Assembly: GCA_964242625.1 (NCBI GenBank)
Contig: CAXTAO010000014.1
Location: 1-64,000, forward strand
Length of the DNA stretch: 64,000 bases
Direction: 5' to 3'
From: JASLDZ01 sp964242625
GTDB lineage: Bacteria; Pseudomonadota; Alphaproteobacteria; Caulobacterales; Caulobacteraceae
The notes under the pieces: model-generated
The model's input: only the letters and a program-made list of their open reading frames with translations
Databases searched by the model: none
What the model was told of the DNA's origin: nothing
In this document: positions 34,644-43,203 of the stretch, piece by piece
How positions within the stretch are numbered: position 1 is the first letter of the stretch
How the letters are laid out: every line of letters begins with the position of its first letter
Position numbers and translations under genes: made by a program

Positions 34644-35575
34644 CAGAAGTAGCCCGCCTGCTTCTTGCGCTCCATGGAGCCCGCCTGGTCGCGGTCGATG
34701 ACGCGCCCCTCGCGCTCGCTCACGGTGGAGAGGCGCATCTCCTCGATGATCGCGTCCAGGTTGGCGGCCGTGCTCTCCACCGCACCCGTGAGCGGGTAGC
34801 AGCCCAGCGTGCGGAAGCGCACGGAGCGCATCTGCGGCGTCTCGCCGGGCGCGAGCGGCATGCGCGCGTCGTCCACCATAATGAGCGCGCCGTCACGCTC
34901 CACCACCGGCCGCGGACGGGCGAAGTAGAGGTCGGGTATGGGGATGGCCTCGCGACGGATGTAGTCCCACACGTCGCGCTCGGTCCAGTTCGACAAGGGG
35001 AAGACGCGGAACGACTCGCCCCGGTTCTTGGCGGTGTTGTAGAGGCGCCAGAGTTCGGGCCGCTGGCTCTTAGGGTCCCAGCGGTGCGCGGCGTTCCTGA
35101 ACGAGAACACCCGCTCCTTGGCGCGGCTCTTCTCCTCGTCGCGGCGCGCGCCGCCGAAGGCCGCGTCGAAGCCGTGCAGCTCCAGCGCCTGCTTGAGCGC
35201 CTGGGTCTTCATCACGTCCGTATGCACGGCCGAGCCGTGGCTGAAGGGCCCGACGCCTTGCGCCACCCCCTCCGCATTCGTGTGGACCAGGAGCTCCCAG
35301 CCGAGCTCGCGTGCGCGGGCGTCGCGGAAGCGGATCATCTCCTGGAACTTCCAGGTCGTGTCCACGTGCAGCAGCGGGAACGGGGGCCGCCCGGGGTGGA
35401 ACGCCTTGGCGGCGAGGTGCAGCATCACCGCGCTGTCCTTGCCGACCGAGTAGAGCATGACCGGCCGCTCGCACTCGGCCGCGACCTCTCGCAGGATATG
35501 CAGGCTCTCCGCTTCGAGCCGGTCGAGGTGGGAGAGCGTGGGCGGAGGAAGCCTGTCGGCCTCGGCGTCGAACAT
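34643..35575 (-). CDS. cysD: Sulfate adenylyltransferase small subunit
   Basis: 310-residue ATP sulfurylase subunit. The PP-loop is YSVGKDSAVMLHLA; VDTTWKFQEMIRFRD, GGARRDEEKSRAKERVFS and LYNTAKNRGESFRVFPLSNWTE are the family blocks. Start ATG 35575. It is followed at once by cysNC and preceded by cysQ. Confidence 0.97.
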   Translation of the reverse strand: MFDAEADRLPPPTLSHLDRLEAESLHILREVAAECERPVMLYSVGKDSAVMLHLAAKAFHPGRPPFPLLHVDTTWKFQEMIRFRDARARELGWELLVHTNAEGVAQGVGPFSHGSAVHTDVMKTQALKQALELHGFDAAFGGARRDEEKSRAKERVFSFRNAAHRWDPKSQRPELWRLYNTAKNRGESFRVFPLSNWTERDVWDYIRREAIPIPDLYFARPRPVVERDGALIMVDDARMPLAPGETPQMRSVRFRTLGCYPLTGAVESTAANLDAIIEEMRLSTVSEREGRVIDRDQAGSMERKKQAGYF

Positions 35576-35691
35576 GGCGGGCGCACTCTGGCCCGGCGCG
35601 CCGACGGCGGCGCGGGGCGCGTCAGATTTTCTCCTAGGTGGAGCCGCGCCGGGCGTCCTGCCAGTTTCGCTGATTCCCGGGGCGCCGCGGC

Positions 35692-36507
35692 TCACATGCA
35701 GGGCCCGATGGGTGGCGGATCGAAGGGACCCGAGGCCACGAAGCCGCCGTTGCGGAAGCCCGGCTTGCCGTACCGGAAGGGCGAGCCGTCGGGCGCGGCC
35801 ATGCGTCCGCCCGCCGCCAGGAGCACCGCGTGACCGGCGGCGGTGTCCCACTCCATGGTGGGGCCGGCGCGGGGGTAGAGGTCCGCCCGCCCGGCCGCCA
35901 CCAGGCCGAACTTGAGCGAGGAGCCGACGTTGAGCCGCTCCGCGATCGACATCGCTTCCAGATAGCGCTCGGTGCGCGGGTCGCCGTGGCTTCGGGAGGC
36001 GACCACTGCAAGCTCGTTCCGTGGAGCGCGCACGGCCATGGGCGTGCGCGGGCCGGACGCCTCTCCGGGCGCCGCCTCCGCGCGCCAGGCCTCCCCCCGC
36101 GCGGCGTCCCCCGCGAAGAGCTCGGCGCGCGCGGGCGCATACACGACGCCGAGCGTCGCCACCCCGTCCTCGACGAGGCCGATGTTGACGGTGAAGTCGG
36201 AGCCGCCGCGCACGAACTCGCGCGTGCCGTCCAGCGGATCCACCAGGTAGAAGCGCGCTCCGACCTCCGGCGTGCGGCCTGCGGCCGCCTCCTCCTCGGC
36301 GACCACGGGCGTCGCGGGATCGAGCTTCGCCAAAGCCCGCAGGATGATCGCCTCCGCTTCGCGGTCGGCGGCGGTGACGGGCGACGCGTCGGCCTTGGCC
36401 TCGGCGACCACCCCCGCCTCGAAATGCCGCTGGACCGCGGCCCCGGCGAGGAGGGCGGCCTCCACGAGGCCTTCCAGTAGAGAAGTGCGTTCGGGGTAAG
36501 CGGGCAT
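35692..36507 (-). CDS. cysQ: 3'(2'),5'-bisphosphate nucleotidase
   Basis: 271-residue inositol-monophosphatase-family enzyme that recycles the PAP released when PAPS is used. Motifs are VAEEEAAAG, VDPLDGTREFVRGGSDFTVNIGL and WDTAAGHAVLLAAGG. Position upstream of cysD and cysNC on the same strand, together with the GSDFTVNIGL form, supports cysQ rather than suhB. Gap to cysD 116 bp. Confidence 0.93.
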   Translation of the reverse strand: MPAYPERTSLLEGLVEAALLAGAAVQRHFEAGVVAEAKADASPVTAADREAEAIILRALAKLDPATPVVAEEEAAAGRTPEVGARFYLVDPLDGTREFVRGGSDFTVNIGLVEDGVATLGVVYAPARAELFAGDAARGEAWRAEAAPGEASGPRTPMAVRAPRNELAVVASRSHGDPRTERYLEAMSIAERLNVGSSLKFGLVAAGRADLYPRAGPTMEWDTAAGHAVLLAAGGRMAAPDGSPFRYGKPGFRNGGFVASGPFDPPPIGPCM

Positions 36508-36595
36508 CGACGCGGAGCTTTAGGGCAGAGGGCGGGCGCGGCCTAGGGCGGGGCCGGCTTGCCGGGCGCACGGGCGTGGGCCTAGAGCGGAGCGC

Positions 36596-37555
36596 ATGGC
36601 CGCTCCAGCCGCCCCCGCGCGCACCTATCTCGATTTCGAAAAGCCGATCGCCGACCTCGAAGCCAAGTTGGCCGAGCTCGAGACGGCGGCGGCGGGCGGC
36701 TTCGACACCGAGATCCGCTCCATGCGCGACCGCGTGGACCAGCTCCGCCGGGAGACCTACGCGGGGCTCGATCCCTGGCGCAAGACGCAGGTCGCGCGCC
36801 ATCCCGACCGCCCGCACCTCCAGGACTACCTGCGCGAGCTCGTGACCGACTGGCAGGAGCTGCGCGGCGACCGCGCCTTCGGCGACGACCAAGCCATCAT
36901 CGGCGGGATTGGCCGTTTCCGCGGGCGGCCGGTCATGGTCATGGGTCACGAGAAGGGGGCCGACACCGCCTCGCGCCTCAAGCACAACTTCGGCATGGCC
37001 AAGCCCGAGGGCTATCGCAAGGCGGTGCGGCTGATGGACATGGCCGAACAGTTCGCCATGCCGGTGATCACCTTCGTCGACACCGCGGGCGCCTACCCCG
37101 GCATCGGCGCGGAGGAGCGCGGCCAGGCCGAGGCGATCGCGCGCTCCACCGAGCGCGGATTGACGCTGGGCGTGCCCATGGTCGCGACGGTGGTCGGCGA
37201 GGGCGGCTCGGGCGGGGCCATAGCGCTCGCCGCCGCCAACCGCGTGCTGATCCTGGAGCACGCCGTCTATTCGGTGATCTCGCCGGAGGGGGCCGCCTCC
37301 ATCCTGTGGCGTGACGGCGGCCGGGCGAAGGATGCGGCGCGCGCCATGAAGATCACCGCGCCCGACCTCCTTGCTCAGGGCGTCGTCGACCGCATCGTGC
37401 CCGAGCCCGCGGGCGGCGCGCACGCCGACCCCTCCGCGGCGATCGGGGCCGTCGGCGACGCGGTCGCCGACGAGTTGCAGGCGCTTTCCGGGCTGGACGG
37501 GCAGGCGCTGCGGCGACAACGGGCGGAGCGCTTTTACGCGATCGGGCGCGCATGA
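36596..37555 (+). CDS. accA: Acetyl-CoA carboxylase carboxyltransferase subunit alpha
   Basis: 319-residue subunit of acetyl-CoA carboxylase, which makes malonyl-CoA for fatty acid synthesis. The N-terminal helix YLDFEKPIADLEAKLAELE and the core blocks HEKGADTASRLKHNFGMAKPEGYRKAVRLM, FVDTAGAYPGIGAEERGQAEAIA and GEGGSGGAIA are textbook. Full length. It overlaps the LprI-like gene by four bases (ATGA). Confidence 0.97.
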   Translation: MAAPAAPARTYLDFEKPIADLEAKLAELETAAAGGFDTEIRSMRDRVDQLRRETYAGLDPWRKTQVARHPDRPHLQDYLRELVTDWQELRGDRAFGDDQAIIGGIGRFRGRPVMVMGHEKGADTASRLKHNFGMAKPEGYRKAVRLMDMAEQFAMPVITFVDTAGAYPGIGAEERGQAEAIARSTERGLTLGVPMVATVVGEGGSGGAIALAAANRVLILEHAVYSVISPEGAASILWRDGGRAKDAARAMKITAPDLLAQGVVDRIVPEPAGGAHADPSAAIGAVGDAVADELQALSGLDGQALRRQRAERFYAIGRA

Positions 37556-37983
37556 CCGGAGCGCTGCTCCTGCTGCTCCAGCTAGTCGCCGCCCCGACGG
37601 CGCAGGCGGCGCGGACGAGCCTGGAGGCGACGACGGCGCGCAGCTACAGCGCCGCCTTCCGGGCGTGCGAGGCCAAGGCCGCTTCCACCGTAGCCATGAT
37701 CGACTGCCGCGCTGGGGAGGCGGCGCGCTGGGACCGGCGGCTGAACGCGGCCTACGCCGCCGACATGCGCAGTTTCAGCCTGGCCGATCGGACCGCGCTG
37801 CAGAAGGCGCAGCGCGCCTGGATCGCGTTCCGGGACGCGAACTGCGCCGCTTACGAGGACCCGACGCAGTGGGGGAGCCTGTCGCGCGTGAACGCCGCCG
37901 ACTGCGTGCTGTCGATGACGGCTCGCCGCGCGCTGGAACTGGAAGATTTTCCGCCCAGTCCGTGCGGTCAGGCGAGCTGCTGA
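37552..37983 (+). CDS. LprI-family (DUF1311) secreted protein
   Basis: 143 residues. A signal peptide (1-19) precedes a four-Cys domain (Cys40, Cys52, and others near CAAY and DCVLS) with the family pattern DRRLNAAYAADMRSF and QKAQRAWIAFRDANCAAYED. LprI in mycobacteria inhibits lysozyme; the role in alphaproteobacteria is untested. Translationally coupled to accA. Confidence 0.88.
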   Translation: MTGALLLLLQLVAAPTAQAARTSLEATTARSYSAAFRACEAKAASTVAMIDCRAGEAARWDRRLNAAYAADMRSFSLADRTALQKAQRAWIAFRDANCAAYEDPTQWGSLSRVNAADCVLSMTARRALELEDFPPSPCGQASC

Positions 37984-37987
37984 CGGG

Positions 37988-39010
37988 CTAGGCCAGCGCG
38001 CGCAGCGCCTGGGCGAACGCGTCCACCGCCTCCGTCGTCGTCGCCCAGGAGCACATGAAGCGGACGGAGCCGTCGGTGAAGCGGTACACGCGCCAGCCCT
38101 CTGCCTGGAGCGCCTGCAGCCGCGGCTCGTCCATGCGGACGAAGATGGCGTTGGCCTCCACCGGGTGGGCCAGCGGGAAGGGCTGCGCCTCGCTCAGCCG
38201 GCGGGCCATGGCGTTGGCGTGGGCGGCGCGGCGCAGCCAGGCCCCGTCCTCCAGCATGCCGATCCAGGGCGCGGCGTAGTAGCGACCTTTCGATGGGAGC
38301 TGGCCGCCCTGCTTCAGCCGGGCGTCGAACCGGCGCCCCAGCGCCCGGTCGAACAGGACGATCGCCTCGGTGGGTGGCATGCCGGCCTTGGTTCCGCCGA
38401 CCACCAGCGCGTCGACGCCGAGGGTGGGCAGGGCGCGCAGGTCGAACCCCGCCGCCGCCGCGTTGGCCAGCCGCGCGCCGTCCAGGTGCACGGGCAGGCC
38501 GCGCGCCTTGGCGAGCGCCGCCAGCCGGCCGATCGCCTCGGCGGTGTAGACCGTTCCGTACTCGGTGGCGTTGGTCAGCGAGAGCGCGGCGGCCGACTGA
38601 CGGTAGCTCACGTCCGGCCGCGCCAGCGCCGCCTCGAGCGCGGCGGGCTCGATCCGGCCGCTCGGGCCCGGCAGACCGATCAGGCCGAGCCCATGGCCGA
38701 AGAAGCCGGGCGCGCCAGTCTCGTCGGTGCAGATGTGGGCGTGCTCGTGGGCCAGCACCGCCTCGAACGGCCGGCACAGCGCGGCGAGCGCCACCGAATT
38801 CGCCGCCGTGCCCGACGCCACGAAACGCACGTCGGCGTCGCAGTCGAGGAGCGCGCGCACCGCGTCGGCCGCGCGGGCGGTGACGTGGTCGGTTCCGTAG
38901 CCCGAGGCGTAGCCCGCGTTGGCGGCGACGAGCGCCTCCATGGCCTCGGGCGCCGCGCCCGCCGTGTTGTCGGACGCGAAGTCGAAGCGCGGTTCGGGAG
39001 CGGGGATCAT
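37988..39010 (-). CDS. Low-specificity threonine aldolase-like beta-eliminating lyase
   Basis: 340-residue PLP enzyme. The FASDNTAGAAPEAMEAL start, HICTDETGAPGFFGHG, HLDGARLANAAAAG and the Schiff-base Lys in VGGTKAGM identify the threonine aldolase/beta-eliminating lyase family, expected to cleave threonine or allo-threonine to glycine and acetaldehyde. It overlaps the upstream MFS transporter gene by four bases (ATGA), so it is expressed with it, perhaps for amino-acid export or use. Confidence 0.9.
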   Translation of the reverse strand: MIPAPEPRFDFASDNTAGAAPEAMEALVAANAGYASGYGTDHVTARAADAVRALLDCDADVRFVASGTAANSVALAALCRPFEAVLAHEHAHICTDETGAPGFFGHGLGLIGLPGPSGRIEPAALEAALARPDVSYRQSAAALSLTNATEYGTVYTAEAIGRLAALAKARGLPVHLDGARLANAAAAGFDLRALPTLGVDALVVGGTKAGMPPTEAIVLFDRALGRRFDARLKQGGQLPSKGRYYAAPWIGMLEDGAWLRRAAHANAMARRLSEAQPFPLAHPVEANAIFVRMDEPRLQALQAEGWRVYRFTDGSVRFMCSWATTTEAVDAFAQALRALA

Positions 39011-40323
39011 GCGGCGGGGGCCCGTTCGGGAGCGGTGGGTTCGGACAGGGCGGGCGGGGCGGCGGGCGCCGGGGCGACGAGCCGGTCGGCGCGGCGCAGG
39101 GACGGGAAGAGCTGCGACCACAGCCCCGTCACCACCAGCGATCCCACGCCGCCGAAGATCGCCGCGCCGATGGGCCCGAGCCCGCGCGCGACGATCCCCG
39201 TCTCGAACTCGCCGAGTTCGTTGGACGCGCCGATGAACAGCGTCGAGACCGCGGCCACGCGCCCGCGCATAGCGTCCGGCGTCACGATCTGCACGAGGCT
39301 CTGGCGCACATAGACACTCACCATGTCGGCCCCGCCCAGCACGGCCAGCGCCGCCACCGACAGCCAGAGCTGGCGCGAGACGGCGAAGCCTAGCGTCGCC
39401 AGGCCGAACACCGCCACGGCCAGGAACATCCACCGCCCGGCGTGGCGCTGGATGGGCCGCCGCCCGAGCCAGAACGCCACAAGCGCCGCCCCGATCGCCG
39501 GCCCCGAGCGCAGGACGCCGAAGCCGTGCGCCCCCACCTTGAGGATGTCTTCCGCAAAGACCGGTAGGAGCGCCACCGCCCCACCGAGAAGCACGGCGAA
39601 GAGGTCGAGGCTGATCGCCCCGAACACGATCCGCTCGCGCCAGACGTAGACCAGGCCTTCGCGGATCATCTCGAGCGCGGAACCCGCGTGCGGCGTGGGG
39701 CGGGTGTTGCCGCGGATGAGCTGCAGGGCGACGAGCGCGCCCGCGTAGAACACCGCCGCCGCGCCGAAGGCGACGGAGGGCGAGGCCGCGCAGAGCGCGC
39801 CGCCCACCCAGGGCCCGATCACCGACGACGCCTGGAAGCCGAGGCTCGAAACGGCGATGGCTCGGGGCAGCTCGGCGCGGGGCACGAGCATGGGCCCCAG
39901 CGAGTTGGAAGCCGGCTGCAGGAACGCGCGCGCGCCTCCGAACACGGCCGCCACGGCGAACACCGGCAGGAGTGAAGGGCGCGGATGGAGCGCGAGCGCC
40001 GCCAGCGCCAGGTCGCAGACGATCAGCACGACGAGGCACAGCTGCACGATGCGACGACGGTCGCGACGGTCGGCGATCTGCCCGGCGGGGAGCGTCAGGG
40101 CGAACAGCGGAAGGAACTGCGCCAGCCCCACCATGCCAACCAGGAAGGCGCCTTGCTTCACCGACAGGTGCTGGGCGCGCGCCACGGTGTAGACGAGCCA
40201 GCCGATCGTCACCGCCTCGGCCTGCACCGCCATCGTCGAGCACACCCGTCCGACCAGGAGGAGCCGGAAGGCCGGGTGGCGCAGGACGGAAAGCGGGGCC
40301 GGAGCCGCGGGCGATGGAGGCAT
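39007..40323 (-). CDS. MFS transporter
   Basis: 438 residues, about twelve membrane helices. The motif LPAGQIADRRDRRRIVQL between helices 2 and 3 is the MFS loop signature, and the protein resembles the enterobactin-exporter/DHA3-type group (MAVQAEAVTIGWLVYTVA at the start, GGADMVSVYVRQSLVQIVTPDAMRGRVAAV near helix 10). Substrate unknown; export of a small molecule is likely. The Ala/Pro-rich ends face the cytoplasm. Confidence 0.9.
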   Translation of the reverse strand: MPPSPAAPAPLSVLRHPAFRLLLVGRVCSTMAVQAEAVTIGWLVYTVARAQHLSVKQGAFLVGMVGLAQFLPLFALTLPAGQIADRRDRRRIVQLCLVVLIVCDLALAALALHPRPSLLPVFAVAAVFGGARAFLQPASNSLGPMLVPRAELPRAIAVSSLGFQASSVIGPWVGGALCAASPSVAFGAAAVFYAGALVALQLIRGNTRPTPHAGSALEMIREGLVYVWRERIVFGAISLDLFAVLLGGAVALLPVFAEDILKVGAHGFGVLRSGPAIGAALVAFWLGRRPIQRHAGRWMFLAVAVFGLATLGFAVSRQLWLSVAALAVLGGADMVSVYVRQSLVQIVTPDAMRGRVAAVSTLFIGASNELGEFETGIVARGLGPIGAAIFGGVGSLVVTGLWSQLFPSLRRADRLVAPAPAAPPALSEPTAPERAPAA

Positions 40324-40425
40324 GGGAGACGCCCCGTATGGCGACCTGGCCAGGCCCGCGCAATGCGTGGTCGGGCGCCTCGCGGCTTGCTCCGCTCGGT
40401 CGCCCCTGCCACAGGCGGCGGGCGC

Positions 40426-40995
40426 ATGTCCGCCACCGCTCCCGCCGCGCTTGTCGACGACCGGCCGCTCGACCGGCCGCGCTTCCGGCTGCTCGCGGAG
40501 CGGCGCGAGGACGCGGTCGCGGTGGACGCGCTGATCGACCGGGCCTTCGGCCCCGGCCGCTTCGCCAAGACGGCCGAGCGCCTGCGCGAGGGTGCGCGCG
40601 TGCGGCCCGACCTCTCGTGGTGCGTGCGAGACGGCGCCCATCTCCTCGGCGCGGTGCGCGTGTGGCCGCTGACGGTGGGCGAGGCGCCCGGCGTGTTCCT
40701 GGGCCCGATCGCCGTGGAGCCCCAGGAGCGTCGGCGGGGGCTCGGCGCGCTCCTGGTCGAACGCGTGTGCGAGGCGGCGGCCGACGCCGGCGACGGTTAT
40801 GTGCTCCTGGTGGGTGACGCAGGCTTCTTTGAGCCGCTGGGCTTCCGGCTCGCGCCCGCCGCGGTGCGCCTGCCCGGGCCCGTAGACCCGCGTCGCGTCT
40901 TCGTGCGGGAGATTGCGGCGGGCGCGACGGCGGCGCTCGCGGGAGCGGCGGAGATCCCGCGGCTCCCCCGCGGTGCGCGCAGGGTCGCCCCGTGA
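40426..40995 (+). CDS. GNAT-family N-acetyltransferase
   Basis: 189 residues. A GNAT fold with the acetyl-CoA loop QERRRGLGALLVERV (the R/QxxGxG/A site) and the later YVLLVGDAGFFEPLGF pattern, which is typical of the YhbS-like group. Substrate unknown. ATG 40426. It overlaps the next gene by four bases (GTGA), starting a three-gene coupled unit. Confidence 0.88.
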   Translation: MSATAPAALVDDRPLDRPRFRLLAERREDAVAVDALIDRAFGPGRFAKTAERLREGARVRPDLSWCVRDGAHLLGAVRVWPLTVGEAPGVFLGPIAVEPQERRRGLGALLVERVCEAAADAGDGYVLLVGDAGFFEPLGFRLAPAAVRLPGPVDPRRVFVREIAAGATAALAGAAEIPRLPRGARRVAP

Positions 40996-41540
40996 GCGAG
41001 TCGCCCCCTCCCGCCGGGCTCGCGGGCGTCGTGGCAGCGGCCGAGGTAGGCGAACGCGCACTCCCGCCCGTGCACCTGTGGAACCCCGCTCATTGCGGCG
41101 AGATCGACATCCGCATCCGCCGCGACGGCGTGTGGGAGCACGAGGGCCGCCCGATCGGGCGCGAGCGGCTGGTGCGGCTGTTCTCCACCGTGCTGCGGCT
41201 CGATCCCGACGGCTTCCACCTGGTCACGCCGGCCGAGAAGCTGCGCATCCGGGTCGACGACGCGCCCTTTGTGGCCGTGCGAGTGGACCGGGTGGGCGAG
41301 GATCTCCGCTTCCTGACCAACGTGGGCGACGTGGTCGAGGCCGGCCCCGAGCACGCCCTGCGCATGGCGGCCGGCCCCGCCGCGGGAGAGACCGCCCCCT
41401 ATCTGCACGTGCGGCGCGGCCTTGAGGCGCGCCTGACGCGGCCGATGTTCTACGAGCTCGTCGACATGGCGCAGACGCGCGAGGGCGAGATCGGCGTGAG
41501 CTCGGGCGGGACGTGGTTTCCGCTGGGTCCGGCGGTTTGA
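40992..41540 (+). CDS. DUF1285 protein
   Basis: 182 residues. The family pattern PPVHLWNPAHCGEIDIRIRRDGVWEHEGRPIGRERLVRLFSTVLRLD, then FHLVTPAEKLRIRVDDAPFVAV, is that of DUF1285, a conserved proteobacterial beta-rich protein of unknown function. GTG start overlaps the acetyltransferase stop; its own stop overlaps the Nudix start. Confidence 0.92.
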   Translation: MSESPPPAGLAGVVAAAEVGERALPPVHLWNPAHCGEIDIRIRRDGVWEHEGRPIGRERLVRLFSTVLRLDPDGFHLVTPAEKLRIRVDDAPFVAVRVDRVGEDLRFLTNVGDVVEAGPEHALRMAAGPAAGETAPYLHVRRGLEARLTRPMFYELVDMAQTREGEIGVSSGGTWFPLGPAV

Positions 41541-42184
41541 GGGGCGTGACGCCCGCCGCCCCGGCCGATCTCCTCCTGCCGTGGATATCGCGGCGTCTGC
41601 GGCCGCTGGAAGCTCCGGCCGAGGCGGCCGGAGCTTCCGACCACGACCTCAACGCGGGGATGGATCGGGCGGAGGCGCTGTCGAACGCCGCCGTTCTGGT
41701 CGGCCTCGTCGAACGGCCGGATGGGCTGGGCGTGCTCCTGACGCGCCGCGCCGACACCCTGCGCCGTCACACGGGCCAGGTCGCATTTCCGGGCGGACGC
41801 AGCGACCCCGGCGAGACCTCCGTCGAGACCGCCCTGCGCGAGGCCGAGGAGGAGGTCGGCCTCGCCCCTGGCTACGTGCGCCCGCTCGGGCTGGGCGACG
41901 CCTATGAGACGGTCACGGGCTTCCACGTCACCCCGGTGGTCGCGGCCGTGCGGCCGGGCTTCACGCTCTCGCTCCGCGTCGAGGAGGTGGCCGAAACGTT
42001 CGAGCCGCCGTTCGCCTGGCTGATGGACCCGACCAACCACGAGCTGCGGGAGGCTCCCGCGCCCGACGGCCGCTCGCGCCGGTTCTACGCCATGCCCTGG
42101 GAGGGGCGGCTGATCTGGGGCGCAACGGCGGGGATCATACGCGCCCTGCGCGCGCGTCTGTTCGACGATCCTCAACCGACATAG
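41537..42184 (+). CDS. Nudix hydrolase, CoA pyrophosphatase-like
   Basis: About 215 residues. The Nudix box is GGRSDPGETSVETALREAEEEVGL, preceded by HTGQVAFPGG, the signature of the CoA/acyl-CoA pyrophosphatase (NudL) subgroup; SDHDLN is also conserved in that group. Start uncertain: TTG 41537 overlaps the DUF1285 stop (TTGA) and fits the local pattern, GTG 41546 is possible. It ends 13 bp inside the convergent Sua5 gene. Confidence 0.88.
   Translation: MRGVTPAAPADLLLPWISRRLRPLEAPAEAAGASDHDLNAGMDRAEALSNAAVLVGLVERPDGLGVLLTRRADTLRRHTGQVAFPGGRSDPGETSVETALREAEEEVGLAPGYVRPLGLGDAYETVTGFHVTPVVAAVRPGFTLSLRVEEVAETFEPPFAWLMDPTNHELREAPAPDGRSRRFYAMPWEGRLIWGATAGIIRALRARLFDDPQPT
41608..41638. repeat. Perfect 13-bp inverted repeat inside the Nudix gene
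   Basis: GGAAGCTCCGGCC (41608-41620) and GGCCGGAGCTTCC (41626-41638) pair exactly around GAGGC. It falls early in the coding region, in a non-conserved linker, and could slow translation or act as an attenuator. Confidence 0.6.
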
Positions 42185-43122
42185 CCCGCCGCGCGGCGCA
42201 GCCGGTCGTTGATCGCCTCGCCCAGGTCGGTATCCGGTATGGGAGCCACGGCTATGGCGCTTGGCCGCAGCCGGTCCGCGTCGCGCAGGGCGGAGAAGAG
42301 GCGCGCGGCGGCCTCGCGTACGTCGCCCGCGTCGCTCAGGCGCAGAACCCGGGCCGGATCGCAGCCCGGCGGCGGCGGACCGAACGCCAGGAAGGCTTCG
42401 CCCGCGCGCGGCGTCGCTGCATCCAGCCTCACCGGCGCGTCCGGCGCGTAGTGCAAGGCGAGGCGACCGGGCGAGCGACGGGCGTCGTCCGCCTCCGCCG
42501 CGGCGAGCGGACCCGCGACCCTCTCCAGCGCCGCACGCGCGACGCCGCCCGCCCGAAGGAGCCGCGCCGGCTCGCCGGGCAGGAGCGCGACCACGGTCGA
42601 CTCGAGCCCGACCGCGCAGTCGCCGCCGTCCAGCCAGGCGGCTGCGGCGTTCCCCGTCTCCTCCACCGCGTCGGCGAAGCGGGTGGGGCTGGGCCGCCCC
42701 GAACGGTTGGCCGACGGGGCGACGACGGGCAGGCCCAACCCGCCCAGCACCGCCTGGGCGACGGGGTGAGCGGGCGCCCGCAGCGCCACGGTGTCGAGCC
42801 CTGCGCGGGCGAGCTCGCAGACGTCGCCGGCGGGCCGGACTGGGACCACGATCGTCAGCGGACCCGGCCAGAAACGGTCGGCCAGCGCCTGCGCCCGCGC
42901 GTCCAGCACGCCGATGCGCGCGGCCGCATTCACACCGGCGACGTGGGCGATCAGCGGGTTGAAGCGGGGGCGCCCCTTTGCGGCGTAGATCGCCGCGACC
43001 GCCTCGGGTCGGTCGGCCCGGGCGCCCAGGCCGTACACCGTCTCGGTCGGCAGAAGCGCGAGCCGCCCCGCCCGGAGCGCCTCGATCGCGCCGTCGACAT
43101 CCAGGGAGCGCGCGATGGGCAT
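42172..43122 (-). CDS. Threonylcarbamoyl-AMP synthase, Sua5 type
   Basis: 316-residue enzyme that makes threonylcarbamoyl-AMP for the t6A modification of ANN-decoding tRNAs. The YrdC domain (1-200) holds PTETVYGLGARA, the YAAKGRPRFNPLIAH region and SANRSGRPSPT; the C-terminal Sua5 domain (about 210-316) marks the long form rather than TsaC. Full length. Its end overlaps the Nudix gene on the other strand. Confidence 0.95.
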   Translation of the reverse strand: MPIARSLDVDGAIEALRAGRLALLPTETVYGLGARADRPEAVAAIYAAKGRPRFNPLIAHVAGVNAAARIGVLDARAQALADRFWPGPLTIVVPVRPAGDVCELARAGLDTVALRAPAHPVAQAVLGGLGLPVVAPSANRSGRPSPTRFADAVEETGNAAAAWLDGGDCAVGLESTVVALLPGEPARLLRAGGVARAALERVAGPLAAAEADDARRSPGRLALHYAPDAPVRLDAATPRAGEAFLAFGPPPPGCDPARVLRLSDAGDVREAAARLFSALRDADRLRPSAIAVAPIPDTDLGEAINDRLRRAAGYVG

Positions 43123-43203
43123 GGGCGAGAGTTAGCGCGTCGCCGTGCGCGCGTCAGCGCGGGCGACCTGGGCGGCGCGACCCGGCGGCGTTACGAGGGG
43201 GGC

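Noticed and set aside
39007..40323. Siderophore exporter role for the MFS transporter
   Set aside because: Resemblance is only in general motifs and no siderophore genes are nearby.
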